From: UBA9676 sp035532275
GTDB taxonomy: Bacteria > Actinomycetota > Actinomycetes > Streptosporangiales > Streptosporangiaceae
Assembly: GCA_035532275.1 (NCBI GenBank)
Contig: DATKRG010000269.1
Coordinates: 9,855 to 73,854, forward strand
DNA length: 64,000 nt
Direction: 5' to 3'
Shown here one piece after another: positions 9,301 to 17,020 of this stretch. The notes beneath the pieces are model-generated. The model was given only the letters and a program-made list of their open reading frames with translations. It was not told the DNA's origin and searched no databases. The position numbers and the translations under genes are program-made. Position 1 is the first letter of the stretch. Every line of letters starts with the position of its first letter.

Positions 9301-9988
9301 ACAGGTGCTCGGCCAGCTCGCCGGCGAGGGCCAGGACGGCGGCGGTCACCGCCTGCGGGGCCCAGTCGATGGCGTCCATCGGGCCGGTGTAGCCCGCCAC
9401 CACCCGGGCCGCGATCTGCCAGGCGACCGCGGGCGTGATGAGCCGCAGCGACGGCTCCAGCGCCTCGCGCAGCGCGTGGTCGGTCACGAGCCGGGCCGCG
9501 TAGGCGTGGTAGGTGGACACCACCGGCTCGCCATCCAGCACCTCCCCGGCACCGGCGCTCCCCTGCCCGGGCGTGCCCCGCCCGGGCGGGTTCCCCCCGG
9601 CCAGGCCCGGCCCGGCCAGGTCGGCTCCGGCCAGGTTTGTTCCGGCCAGGTCGGGCCCGGGCGGGTCCTGGCCGGCTGGCTCGGGCCGGGCGATGGCGAC
9701 ACCTGCCCGGCGCAGCCCGGTGAGCCTGGCCCGGACCCGCTGCCCCAGCTCGGCCGCTGCTTTGCGGGTGAAGGTCAGGCCGAGCACCCGTTCCGGGGTG
9801 ACCATGCCGTTGGCGACCAGCCAGACCAGCCGGGCGGCCATGGTCTCGCTCTTGCCCGAGCCGGCCCCGGCGATCACCGCCAGCGGCTCCAGCGGCGCGG
9901 CGATCACGGCCGCCTGCTCGGGCGTGGGCTCGGGCAGGCCGAGCAGGCGGGCCAGCTGGGCGGGGCCGTACCGGGCAGCGGCGGTCAC
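6347..9988 (-). CDS. adnB: AdnB subunit of the AdnAB ATP-dependent helicase-nuclease
   Basis: AdnAB is the actinobacterial counterpart of RecBCD/AddAB and resects double-strand breaks for recombination. This 1213-residue protein has UvrD-type helicase motifs: Q-motif region PTPEQAAVIAAP, Walker A AGAGSGKSETMAARL, TFTRKAAAEL (Ia), LLDEYQDTSHAQL (II), GDPCQSIYGWRGAS (III) and TTVHGAKGLQW (V). It ends in a RecB-like nuclease with GTAFHRWLEERF and VVDWKTGQ. The GTG at 9988 overlaps the adnA TGA (GTGA), so the two subunits are translationally coupled. Two low-complexity inserts are unusual: repeated (L/A)AG(x)(N/D/G)LAG units near 9580-9660 and GAGGAGAGG near 7100-7160. Length is somewhat above the mycobacterial subunit, due partly to these inserts. 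Confidence 0.93.
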   Translation of the reverse strand: MTAAARYGPAQLARLLGLPEPTPEQAAVIAAPLEPLAVIAGAGSGKSETMAARLVWLVANGMVTPERVLGLTFTRKAAAELGQRVRARLTGLRRAGVAIARPEPAGQDPPGPDLAGTNLAGADLAGPGLAGGNPPGRGTPGQGSAGAGEVLDGEPVVSTYHAYAARLVTDHALREALEPSLRLITPAVAWQIAARVVAGYTGPMDAIDWAPQAVTAAVLALAGELAEHLCGPGDVAEVGAWLDTACQALSPKVPAQVRRITRCQRTREQLLPMVTAYTQAKAAREVIDYGDQVALAARIATRHPDVGAAERARYQAVLLDEYQDTSHAQLVLLKALFGGGHPVTAVGDPCQSIYGWRGASSGNLRRFVADFPVNVPGSRESRDPAGRSRPAEVMMLSTSFRNTGRVLDAAAALQEGLRAEAPLVPRLVPPPQRAGRGQVVCALLETAAQEADWVAAQIAALLALPPGTAPDGEPWPGTGGAGGAGGTSIRAADIAVLCRKRSQFPALRSAIEARGIPVEVVGLGGLLTVPEVADVVATLRVLHDPTASGSLARLLTGPRWRIGPRDLVALGRRARDLAREQHAPGPASARRAGGEPGTPGPAGTSGPGQGRAGVPGQPGGGVKRDDALDLAVTDLTAEQGSLVEALDDLGPAGAYSARGHARFAALAAELRLLRAHVDRPLPDLAGEVERVLGLDVEVAAQPWRDPAAARADLDAFADAAAAFADDEEQPTLGAFLAYLTAAEAEEYGLESGQPSGTNSVTLTTVHGAKGLQWAAVVVPGLSAGAMARVFPARPVASTRWTANPRLLPFGLRGDAGDLPGLADLSRQSLDAFKEACDARDLAEERRLAYVAVTRAAFWVACTGYWWGDGVSPLGPSLFLDEVRTACEAGAGTVARWAAVPEEGATNPALAEPASVSWPPAPGGPRYDAVSEAAALVRQARAGLAGAGGAGAGGAGAGGVGAGGDQARAGLAVDGPLRGKDRALALAWERDTTILLTEREERRGEAAAAVWLPGRLAVSSLVTMAADPAELARQIRRPLPRPPAPQARRGTAFHRWLEERFGQQRLIDPADLLGAADEPADDGDAGDLALLRERFEAGEWGSRWPLEVEVPFETLIAGRSVRGRIDAVFCDAGDGGFDVVDWKTGQPPASQDEQRAAAVQLAAYRLAWSGLAQVPLGQVRAAFYYVRHDLTLRPADLLDETGLAALIEAIPLRA

Positions 9989-12900
9989 GGGGTCACCTGT
10001 TCCCCCGCCTCGTGCACCGGGCAGCTGGTGGCGACCGGGCACGTGCGGCAGCCCGGGTTCACCGTGGCGTGAAACAGCGGCCCGGCCATGCCCTGGGCCA
10101 CGGTCTCGACCAGATCGCGTGCCCAGCCCGGCTCCGGGTCATCGGCCAGCGACCGCTGCGGCTGCACGCGGACCTGGGCGGCCAGGCTCGCCCGGCCGAC
10201 CTGGACCAGCTCCGCGCCGCCGGGCTCGGTCAGGCCGAGCTGCTCGAACGCGCCGAGCATGACGGCGAGCTGGTAGACGCCCAGCTGCGGGTTCCGGTCG
10301 ATGTCACCGTCGGCCGCCCGGGAGCCGGTCTTCAGGTCGACCACGATCGCCCGGCCGGTCCCGTCGCTTTCGAGCCGGTCCACCCGGCCGGTGATCTCCA
10401 CCGCGCCCACCTGGGCGCGCAGGCTCTCCTCGTAGCCGACCAGGGCGCGCGGGTTCGCCCGGTGCCAGGCCAGGAACTTGCTGACCATCTCGTGCGCCTG
10501 CTCCCGCTGCTTCTCGCTGTACCAGGCGCTGCCGAAGTCCAGGTGGTGCCACACCTGGTCGATGCGCCCGCCGATCGTGTCGTCGGTGGCCCCTTCGGCG
10601 GCGAGCACCGCGGCGGCGTGGATGACAATGCCGAAGTGGCGTACCACGTCCACCGAGCCGGCCCCGGCGGCCGATTCCAGCAGCCAGCGCAGCCCGCACT
10701 TGGTGAACGATTCCACCTGCGACGGCGAGACCCTGATCAGGGCGCCCTCGGCCGGCCCGGCGGTGAGCGGCACCGGCACCTCCGCCACCAGCGGGCCGGA
10801 GTCGGACAGGGTGGTGAGCTGGTACCAGTGGCTGGGGTCGGCACCGCGAACCCCGGCGGCGGCCAGCCGCGCCAGCTGGGTGGCCGCGGCCTGCCGCAGC
10901 GCGGCTGGGCGCCGCTGGTCGGCGGCGGCCCGCCGCAGGTCGGCGGTCAGCGCCGGCAGCGACAGCCAGCGCAGATCCGACCCGGCGACGTGCTCGATGG
11001 TGATCTCCTCGCCCGCCAGCTCGGCCAGGAACCGGGACGGGCGCTCCTCGCTGTCGTCCCCGCCCGCCGCGGTCACCACCAGGCTGCGGCGGGCGCGGGT
11101 GGCCGCGACGTAGAACAGCCGGCGTTCCTCGCTGAGCAGCTTGGAGGCGAGCGCGGCGGTCGCGGCGTCGGTCCCGGCGGCCGGCCCCAGCATCCCGCCG
11201 ACGGCGTCCACCAGCTCGTCCATGCCGAGCAGTGAGGAACGCAGCCGCAGGTCAGGCCAGACGCCTTCCTGGACCCCGGCCACCACCACCACATCCCATT
11301 CCAGGCCCTTGGCGCGGTGGGCGGTGAGGATGCGGACCGCCTCACCCGGCGGCGCCTGCCCGGCCAGCGTGTCGCCGGTGATCTCCTGGCCGGACAGGCT
11401 GTCCAGGAACAGCGAGGCCGAACCGGGTGGCAGCCGTGCGGTGAACCGTGCGGCCGAGTCGAACAGCGCGACCACCGCGTCGAGGTCACGGTCGGCCGCG
11501 GCGCCCCGGCTCCCGCCAGCCGCGCTCGCCTCCTGCCACCCCCGGGCCAGGCCCGACGCGTGCCATACCGCCCACAGCGTGTCGTGTGCGGTGCCGTCAC
11601 TGGCGGTGTCGCGGGCGAGCCGCAGCAGCCGCGCCACCCGCCGGGCCGCATCGGCGGCCGGGCCGTCGAACAGGGTGAGCTCCCGGGGGTCGCGCAGCGC
11701 ATCGGCCAGCGGCTCGTCGCTCATCTCCTCCCCGGCCGCCTGGGCGGCCGCCCGCAGCGCCCGCCGGAGCCTGCGCAGGCCGAGCGCGTCGGTGCCGCCG
11801 AGCGGCCCGGTCAGCAGGCCGATCGCGGCGTCCTCGTCCAGCGTGTCCGGCCGCAGCGCACACCGCAGCAGCAGGAGCAGCGGCCGTGCCCCCGGCTCGG
11901 CCGTGAGCGGCAGTTCGTCCCCGGCCACCACGGTCGGCACGCCGGCCGCCGCCAATGCCCGCCGCAGCAGCGGCACCTGATGGGTCACCGACCGGACCAG
12001 CACAGCCATCGACGCCCAGCCCACACCGTCGTGCAGGTACGCGCGGCGCAGCACGTCGGCGACCACGGCGGCCTCCTGGCTGGCGCTGGTGGCGGTGATC
12101 ACCCGGACCGAGCCCGGCGGGGCGGACGGCAGCGCGCCGAGGTCCCGGTGGCTGCCCGGCCCGGCGGGCAGCCTGACGGCCAGCCGCCGCGACGCCGCCA
12201 GCAGCACCGGCCCGCTGCGCCGGCAGGTGCGCAGCGCGACGACCTGGGCCGGCTGGTCGTCAGGGGTGCGGAACCGCTCCGGGAACCGGCCGATCCCGTG
12301 CACATCAGCGCCCCGGAAGGCGTAGATCGACTGGTCCGGGTCGCCGACCACGATCAGTTCCCGGCCGTCGCCAGCCAGGGCGTGCAGCAGTGCCTCCTGT
12401 GCCGGGTCGGTGTCCTGGAACTCGTCCACCAGGACCACGTCGTAGGCCTTGCGCTCACGGTCCCTGACCGCGCCGTTGGCCAGCAGCGAGGCGGCGATCC
12501 TGATGATCTCGGAGTAGTCGTAGGCCGGGACCGGGGCGAGGTCGAAGCGCGCCGCGTACCGGTCGAGGAAGGCGCCAGCGGCCACCCAGTCGTCGCGCCC
12601 GTGGTCGCGGCCCAGCCGGGCCAGCCGGTGGCCGTCCAGGCCGCGCTCGGCGGCGCGCAGCAGGAAGTCACGCAGTTCGGCGGCGAAGCCCCGGGTGGCC
12701 AGGGCCGGGCGCAGCCGCTCCGGCCAGCGCGAGCCGCCGTCCTCGGCCTCGCCCCGGAGCATGCGCCGCACCTCCAGCAGCTGCTCGGGCCCCGACAGCA
12801 GGGTGGGCGGCTCGTCCCCGGCCAGCACGAACTCGCGGCGCACCAGGGCGTAGGCGTAGCTGTGGAAGGTCAGGGCGAGCGGCTCCCTGGTGGTCCGGTG

Positions 12901-13173
12901 CAGCCGGGCGGTGATCCGCTCCCGCAGCTCCTCGGCGGCCTTGCGGCTGAAGGTGAGCACCAGGACCCGCTCCGGGTCGATCCCGCGGCCGGTGATGCGC
13001 TCCACGACCGTCTCCACGATCGTGGTGGTCTTGCCGGTGCCCGGGCCGGCCAGCACCAGCAGCGGGCCGCCCACGTGGTCGACGACGGCCTGCTGGGCAG
13101 GGTCCAGCACAGGTGCCTCGCCGGCTCGCCCAGGCGAGCGGACGAGGCGGTAGGGGTGAGCGTGCCTGTCCAT
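9985..13173 (-). CDS. adnA: AdnA subunit of the AdnAB ATP-dependent helicase-nuclease
   Basis: The 1062-residue partner of AdnB, close to the mycobacterial AdnA length. Helicase motifs: LDPAQQAVVDHV, Walker A GPGTGKTTTIVETVV, LTFSRKAAEELRERI, VLVDEFQDTDPAQE, VGDPDQSIYAFRGAD and TAHRAKGLEWDVVVV. The C-terminal nuclease domain has GRVDRLES and VVDLKTGSRA with QLGVYQLAV. Four cysteines, one in FTKCGLRWLL and three in CRTCPVATSC (residues 1042, 1045, 1051), form the pattern of the Fe-S cluster brace known from AddB-type nucleases. ATG 13173 is the only plausible start but has a poor ribosome-binding site. It overlaps adnB by 4 nt at its end and is divergent from the ArsR gene. Confidence 0.94.
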   Translation of the reverse strand: MDRHAHPYRLVRSPGRAGEAPVLDPAQQAVVDHVGGPLLVLAGPGTGKTTTIVETVVERITGRGIDPERVLVLTFSRKAAEELRERITARLHRTTREPLALTFHSYAYALVRREFVLAGDEPPTLLSGPEQLLEVRRMLRGEAEDGGSRWPERLRPALATRGFAAELRDFLLRAAERGLDGHRLARLGRDHGRDDWVAAGAFLDRYAARFDLAPVPAYDYSEIIRIAASLLANGAVRDRERKAYDVVLVDEFQDTDPAQEALLHALAGDGRELIVVGDPDQSIYAFRGADVHGIGRFPERFRTPDDQPAQVVALRTCRRSGPVLLAASRRLAVRLPAGPGSHRDLGALPSAPPGSVRVITATSASQEAAVVADVLRRAYLHDGVGWASMAVLVRSVTHQVPLLRRALAAAGVPTVVAGDELPLTAEPGARPLLLLLRCALRPDTLDEDAAIGLLTGPLGGTDALGLRRLRRALRAAAQAAGEEMSDEPLADALRDPRELTLFDGPAADAARRVARLLRLARDTASDGTAHDTLWAVWHASGLARGWQEASAAGGSRGAAADRDLDAVVALFDSAARFTARLPPGSASLFLDSLSGQEITGDTLAGQAPPGEAVRILTAHRAKGLEWDVVVVAGVQEGVWPDLRLRSSLLGMDELVDAVGGMLGPAAGTDAATAALASKLLSEERRLFYVAATRARRSLVVTAAGGDDSEERPSRFLAELAGEEITIEHVAGSDLRWLSLPALTADLRRAAADQRRPAALRQAAATQLARLAAAGVRGADPSHWYQLTTLSDSGPLVAEVPVPLTAGPAEGALIRVSPSQVESFTKCGLRWLLESAAGAGSVDVVRHFGIVIHAAAVLAAEGATDDTIGGRIDQVWHHLDFGSAWYSEKQREQAHEMVSKFLAWHRANPRALVGYEESLRAQVGAVEITGRVDRLESDGTGRAIVVDLKTGSRAADGDIDRNPQLGVYQLAVMLGAFEQLGLTEPGGAELVQVGRASLAAQVRVQPQRSLADDPEPGWARDLVETVAQGMAGPLFHATVNPGCRTCPVATSCPVHEAGEQVTP

Positions 13174-13255
13174 ATCCGTACCGCATTCCAGCAGAACCCT
13201 CGGACATCCCGGGGCCGTTTGGCCGCGCCGCCGGCGTGTTCATCCCACCACCGGC

Positions 13256-13306
13256 TTGACAGCCAGCATTAGTAAGTGCAGACTTACGGTTCGTGGGGAC
13301 TTACGG
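13256..13306 (+). promoter_or_regulatory. ArsR promoter with overlapping operator
   Basis: TTGACA at 13256-13261 and CAGACT at 13279-13284 are separated by 17 nt, and CAGACT ends 8 nt before GTG 13293, which predicts a leaderless transcript. A perfect inverted repeat GTAAGT-GCAG-ACTTAC (13272-13287) covers the -10 box. A second GACTTACGG half-site occurs at 13298-13306, within the first codons. This is the layout expected for autorepression by the ArsR protein. Confidence 0.65.
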
Positions 13307-13643
13307 AATTGATGCGCTCACCGCACTCGGAGACCCAACCCGGCGGGCCATCTTCGAATGCCTCGCCCGCGGGCCTAAAGCGGTTGGCCAGCTCGCCAGC
13401 GAGCTGCCGGTCAGCAGGCCCGCGGTGTCACAGCACCTGCGGGTTCTCAAGGAGGCCGGCCTGGTCACCGACCGGGCGGAGGGGACCCGGCGCATCTACC
13501 AGATCCAGCCGCAGGGCGTGCAGGCCATCCACACCTACCTGGATCAGATGTGGGCGCAGGCACTGGCCTCGTTTCAGGCGGCGGCCATCCGGGCCGCTGC
13601 CGCCGCAGACAGCACCCCAGGCGAAAGGCAGGACCAGCCATGA
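13293..13643 (+). CDS. ArsR/SmtB-family transcriptional repressor
   Basis: A 116-residue winged-helix regulator. The N-terminal half has LTALGDPTRRAIFECLARGP, then the recognition helix region VSRPAVSQHLRVLKEAGLV and wing EGTRRIYQI. It lacks the Cys metal-binding motif of ArsR/SmtB metal sensors (no CVC near the recognition helix), so it belongs to the metal-independent group often paired with SRPBCC (AHSA1) proteins, as here. The GTG start at 13293 fits a leaderless promoter. The stop overlaps the next gene by ATGA, so the two are co-translated. It likely represses its own operon through the palindrome at 13272-13287. Confidence 0.9.
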   Translation: MGTYGIDALTALGDPTRRAIFECLARGPKAVGQLASELPVSRPAVSQHLRVLKEAGLVTDRAEGTRRIYQIQPQGVQAIHTYLDQMWAQALASFQAAAIRAAAAADSTPGERQDQP

Positions 13644-14143
13644 CAGACAACGCCGCGGCAGCCACCACCTACGCACCCGTCCGCTGTGCGGTGACCGTGC
13701 CGCTATCCCCCGACAAGGCGTTCGCCCTGTTCACCGAGGGTTACCACTCATGGTGGCCACACAGCCACCACATCGGCAGCGCCGAGCTCGCCGAGACCAT
13801 CCTGGAACCCGGCACCGGGGGCCGCTACTACGAGCGGGGCGTGGACGGCAGTGAGTGCGACTGGGGCACGGTGCTCGCCTGTGACCCGCCGCACCGGATC
13901 GTGGTGACCTGGCAGATCAACGCGAACGCCGACGACTGGTTCCTCGACCCCGACCCCGCCCATGCCAGCGAGTTCGAGGTCACGTTCACCGGCCAGCCGG
14001 ACGGCCAGACCCGGGTGGAGCTCGAGCACCGCCACTTCGAGCGGCACGGCGCGGGCGCGGCCGGCATCCATGGCGGTGTCTCCTCGCCCGGCGGCTGGGC
14101 CACCATCCTGGACGGCTACGCCAAGGTCGCGGCCGCGGCCTGA
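13640..14143 (+). CDS. SRPBCC (AHSA1/START-like) domain protein
   Basis: The 167-residue protein belongs to the SRPBCC ligand-binding fold: VRCAVTVPLSPDKAFALFTEGYHSWWP at the start, GGRYYERGVDGSE and GTVLACDPPHRIVVTWQI in the middle, and VELEHRHFERHG near the end. Family members bind small hydrophobic ligands, and this group usually sits directly behind an ArsR regulator, as here with a 4-nt ATGA overlap. The ligand is unknown. The ATG at 13640 is chosen for the overlap with the ArsR stop. Reading further upstream in frame would run through the ArsR gene. Confidence 0.85.
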   Translation: MTDNAAAATTYAPVRCAVTVPLSPDKAFALFTEGYHSWWPHSHHIGSAELAETILEPGTGGRYYERGVDGSECDWGTVLACDPPHRIVVTWQINANADDWFLDPDPAHASEFEVTFTGQPDGQTRVELEHRHFERHGAGAAGIHGGVSSPGGWATILDGYAKVAAAA

Positions 14144-14241
14144 TGTGCCGTCCACCCCGGCAGCGGCTCACACCCGCAGGCGTTCCCGGGCGCCGGCTCG
14201 CACGGCCGGTGACCCGGGAACGCGCGTGATCACCATGGGGC

Positions 14242-15062
14242 GTGGCGACTCCCCAGACGCTCACCAGCCAGTATCTGGCCGAGGTGGCCGGGCGCGGGGC
14301 CGTTGCTGACTGGCTGGTGCGGCTGGCCAGCGAGCAGTTCGACCTGGCGGCGACCTCCTACGACGGCCAGTGCCTGACCCGGCCGGTCTTCCTCGAGCAC
14401 ACCGAATTCGCCGTCCTGCGCGACGATCTCGCCGCGCACGGGCTGTCCTATGTGGACACCATGGATGTCCTGGTCGGCACCTTGCGCACGGAGTGCGCCA
14501 TCGATGACGGGGCACGGCCGCTGATCGCGATCGCCGACTGGCCGGACTCGTTCAGCATCCTGGAACCTCAGCTGCGCTACAGCGCCGCACTGCTGCGCAG
14601 GTACCAGCTGGAGGCGGTGCCCTGCCATGGACGCGGATGGTCCGTCCCGGGCCGGTCACCGTCGGCGGCGGAACGCAGGCCGACATGACCGAATACGCGA
14701 TGGCCGAACGTGAGCATCTCGTGCTCAAGCCGACCGCCCTGCACTCGGGTGCGGGGGTGATCCAGGGCTGGCTGACCACCCCGGCGGAGTGGGAACGGCA
14801 GCTCGCCGCCGCGATGGACAGCCCGTTCGTGCTGCGGCGCCGGGTCCGGCCGCTCGCCGAGCCGTTCCCGGCCCGGTCCGGGCCGGAGCCGTGGGTGCTG
14901 TGGTGGGGCGCCTTCCTGGGCGGGGCGGGCTATGGCGGCGCGATCGTGCGGGGCAGCAAAGATCCCGATGCCGGGATCAAGAGCATGCCGCACGGCGCCA
15001 CCGGCACCTGCTGCTTCCACCAGCCCGAACCGTTCCCGCCCGCCCCCCAGACCCCGCTATAG
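14242..15062 (+). pseudogene. Remnant of a circularly permuted ATP-grasp type gene (internal deletion and frame change)
   Basis: Two fragments in different frames lie head to tail. The first (14242 to about 14620) encodes VRLASEQFDLAATSYDG ... FSILEPQLRYSAALLRRYQLEAVPC. The second (about 14620 to 15062) encodes LPWTRMVRPG ... HLVLKPTALHSGAGVIQGW ... FVLRRRVRPLAEPFPA ... GGAGYGGAIVRGS. The second part looks like the C-terminal half of permuted ATP-grasp ligases (VPWTR ... LKP...GGxGV). The first resembles their N-terminal part. The ATP-grasp core normally between them is missing, and the two parts are out of frame. I infer a deletion joining near 14620. Two short live genes are less likely. 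Its stop overlaps the ATL gene end from the opposite strand. Confidence 0.55.
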
Positions 15063-15464
15063 GCTGGTTTCACGCGGTTCAGTCAAGATCGCCATGGTTT
15101 TGTCCCGGTTTGTGGTCACCGAACGCGTTTGGTGCCCGGTCCAGCGGGCCCGCCGCATGTCCACCCGGAGCCGGCTGCCGCCGGCGCCTTCCCGCAGCGG
15201 CGTTCTCTCCTGGCGGTAGCGGGCCAGCGCCTCCCGTTCATGCCCGGCCAGCAAGGACCCATCGGCGTGGATCACCCGCCACCAGGCGACGCCGCCGCCC
15301 CACAGCGCCATGACCCGCCCCACCTGGCGCGGGCCGCCCACGCCCAGGTATTCGGCGATGTCGCCGTAGGACATCACCCGGCCGGGCGGGATGGTGTCGA
15401 CGACGTCGAGCACGCGGTCAGCGAAGTCGGCCGCGTGCTCGCGGCCGACGCCCGCACCGGTCAT
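15057..15464 (-). CDS. Alkyltransferase-like (ATL/MGMT-family) DNA-binding protein
   Basis: ATL proteins bind O6-alkylguanine in DNA and pass it to nucleotide excision repair; they lack the reactive Cys of MGMT. This 135-residue protein has FADRVLDVVDTIPPGRVMSYGDIAEYLGVGGPRQVG and GGVAWWRVIHADGSL. In MGMT the latter region is followed by PCHR, which is absent. ATG 15464 overlaps the protease stop by ATGA. The last 20 or so residues (after TGHQ) are read from the dispersed element at 15067-15124, so the protein is longer than usual ATLs of about 105-120 residues. In mycobacteria an ATL gene also lies near adnAB. Confidence 0.85.
   Translation of the reverse strand: MTGAGVGREHAADFADRVLDVVDTIPPGRVMSYGDIAEYLGVGGPRQVGRVMALWGGGVAWWRVIHADGSLLAGHEREALARYRQERTPLREGAGGSRLRVDMRRARWTGHQTRSVTTNRDKTMAILTEPRETSL
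15067..15124 (-). repeat. 58-nt dispersed element, copy 2 (inverted relative to copy 1)
   Basis: Reverse complement of the element at 221-278, aligned without gaps; the first 43 bases differ at four positions. It lies where the ATP-grasp remnant (+) and the ATL gene (-) converge, and its sequence forms the final ATL codons. It is flanked by GGCTGGTTTCAC on the plus strand, which matches the left flank of copy 1 in inverted order. Confidence 0.7.
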
Positions 15465-17020
15465 GTGCCCGCTGACGGCCATGGCAGCTCGGGCGAACTG
15501 GGACCCGATGGCGGCGGCCAGGCCGGCGGAGCTTCCCCGCTCATAGCATCCCCGGCGGGCAGAGCATCCCCGGCGGGCTGGACATCTCCCGGCGCCCCTC
15601 CCCGTGCCCACGGGGCACCATCCCAGGCCGGCGCTCTGCCCTGCGGCGGCGGGTCCGGCCAGCCGGCATGGGTCGCGGGCGGTGGGCCGGACGGGACCGG
15701 CCCGGCGGTGGGCGCGGCATGGCGCCAGCGCGGCTGCTCCGGCCAGGACTGGCTGCCCTGCCAGGACTGGCTGCCCTGCCGGGGCTCGGCGCGCTCCCGG
15801 CGGGCTCGCGGCGCGCGCAGCAGCAGCACCGCCGCGACCCCGGCGGTCACCAGGCACACGAGCGCGAGCAGCGCGTACAGCGCCAGCCGCTCCCGGCCTC
15901 GTGCCGGCACCGGGACTCCGGTGATCGCCGCCGGCCCTCCCCCGAAGTGAGCCGACACCTTCGTGCCCCGTCCGTCCGGCCGGTCGCCCTTCAGCCGGGC
16001 AGCGGCAGCGAGCGCCGCCGCCGCGTCGACGGTGCCGAAGCCGACCCGGTCGTCGTATCCTCCCGCGGGCGGGTTCCGCGTGCTGCTCGTGATCGCCTGC
16101 TCCACCAGCGCCGGGGCCAGGCCGGGGTAGACGGCCTTGATGAGGGCGGCGACGCCGGCGGTCAGCGCGCAGGCCGGGCTGGTCCCGCTGACCAGCCAGT
16201 ACTGCCCGTCCCTGCCCTGGGCCGGCACCTTGACCCCGGGCGCGGCGACCTCCACCGACAGGTTGTCGCTGGAGAAGCCGGCGGCCGACCCGTTCTGGGC
16301 GAGGGCACCGACCCCGAGCACGCCCGGATAGTCGGCCGGGAAGGAGTACGGGGCGGGCTGGCCACGCCGGGCACGGGCCGTGTCCCCCGAGTTGCCTGAC
16401 GAGGCGACGACGACGATTCCCTTGTCCAGGGCGTTCTGCAGCGCCAGCCGGACCTGCCAGCTGGCGGCCCCGTAACCGAGCGACATGCTGATCACCTTGG
16501 CGCCATGGCCGGCCGCGTAGGTGATGGCCTTGGCCAGGGCAGTCTGGACCGTCGCATTCGATTCGTGCTCGTACTGCTTGATGTGGGGGTCTCCGCGGTC
16601 GGTCACCACCCGGATGGACAGGATCCTGGCGCCGGGGGCGACGCCGATGACCCCGCTGGCGCCGCCGGGCCCGTGACCGTGGCCGGCGATGAGCGAGGCC
16701 ATCCAGGTGCCGTGGACGCCCCAGGACGCGTTGGAGCGCGAGGTGCTGACCCCGGAGTAGTCCGGGCCGTTGGTGACCGATCCGGACAGGTCCGGGATGG
16801 AGCCGTAGACACCGCTGTCGATCACCGCGACGGTCACTCCGCGGCCGGTTGATGTGGCCCAGGCGGCCGGGGCGTTCACCATGTTCAGCACCCACTGCTC
16901 CTGGTTGCGCACGGCGTCAGCGCCAGCCGGGACCGCCGCGGTCACCGCCAGCGCGCAGGCCGCCGCCGCGGCGGACAGGATCGCGACCGCGCGCCCGGCC
17001 GCTGCCCGTGCCCTCAGCAT
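15461..17020 (-). CDS. Mycosin-like subtilisin-family serine protease (S8), membrane anchored
   Basis: A 519-residue secreted protease with a cleavable-looking signal peptide (residues about 1-35, ending AGADA). The catalytic triad is Asp68 (VAVIDSGV), His103 (GVHGTWMASLIAG) and Ser281 (VSGTSPAC), with oxyanion Asn in ASSGNSGD. One transmembrane helix follows at about 379-401, then a Pro-rich cytoplasmic tail with short repeats (QGSQSW). The order signal peptide - peptidase S8 - C-terminal helix is that of type VII secretion mycosins, but no ESX gene is present in the window. It overlaps the upstream membrane-protein gene by 7 nt and the ATL gene by 4 nt. Confidence 0.88.
   Translation of the reverse strand: MLRARAAAGRAVAILSAAAAACALAVTAAVPAGADAVRNQEQWVLNMVNAPAAWATSTGRGVTVAVIDSGVYGSIPDLSGSVTNGPDYSGVSTSRSNASWGVHGTWMASLIAGHGHGPGGASGVIGVAPGARILSIRVVTDRGDPHIKQYEHESNATVQTALAKAITYAAGHGAKVISMSLGYGAASWQVRLALQNALDKGIVVVASSGNSGDTARARRGQPAPYSFPADYPGVLGVGALAQNGSAAGFSSDNLSVEVAAPGVKVPAQGRDGQYWLVSGTSPACALTAGVAALIKAVYPGLAPALVEQAITSSTRNPPAGGYDDRVGFGTVDAAAALAAAARLKGDRPDGRGTKVSAHFGGGPAAITGVPVPARGRERLALYALLALVCLVTAGVAAVLLLRAPRARRERAEPRQGSQSWQGSQSWPEQPRWRHAAPTAGPVPSGPPPATHAGWPDPPPQGRAPAWDGAPWARGGAPGDVQPAGDALPAGDAMSGEAPPAWPPPSGPSSPELPWPSAGT

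Noticed and set aside
6428..10072. Very long open frame on the plus strand opposite adnB
   Set aside because: It is the antisense shadow of a well-supported helicase gene. Its translation is rich in Arg, Gly, Pro and Gln with no recognisable motif, as expected when a GC-rich gene is read in the wrong frame.
14637..15062. Independent small gene starting at ATG 14637
   Set aside because: Conserved-looking residues (LPWTR) lie before this ATG in the same frame and there is no ribosome-binding site, so it reads as the tail of a broken gene.
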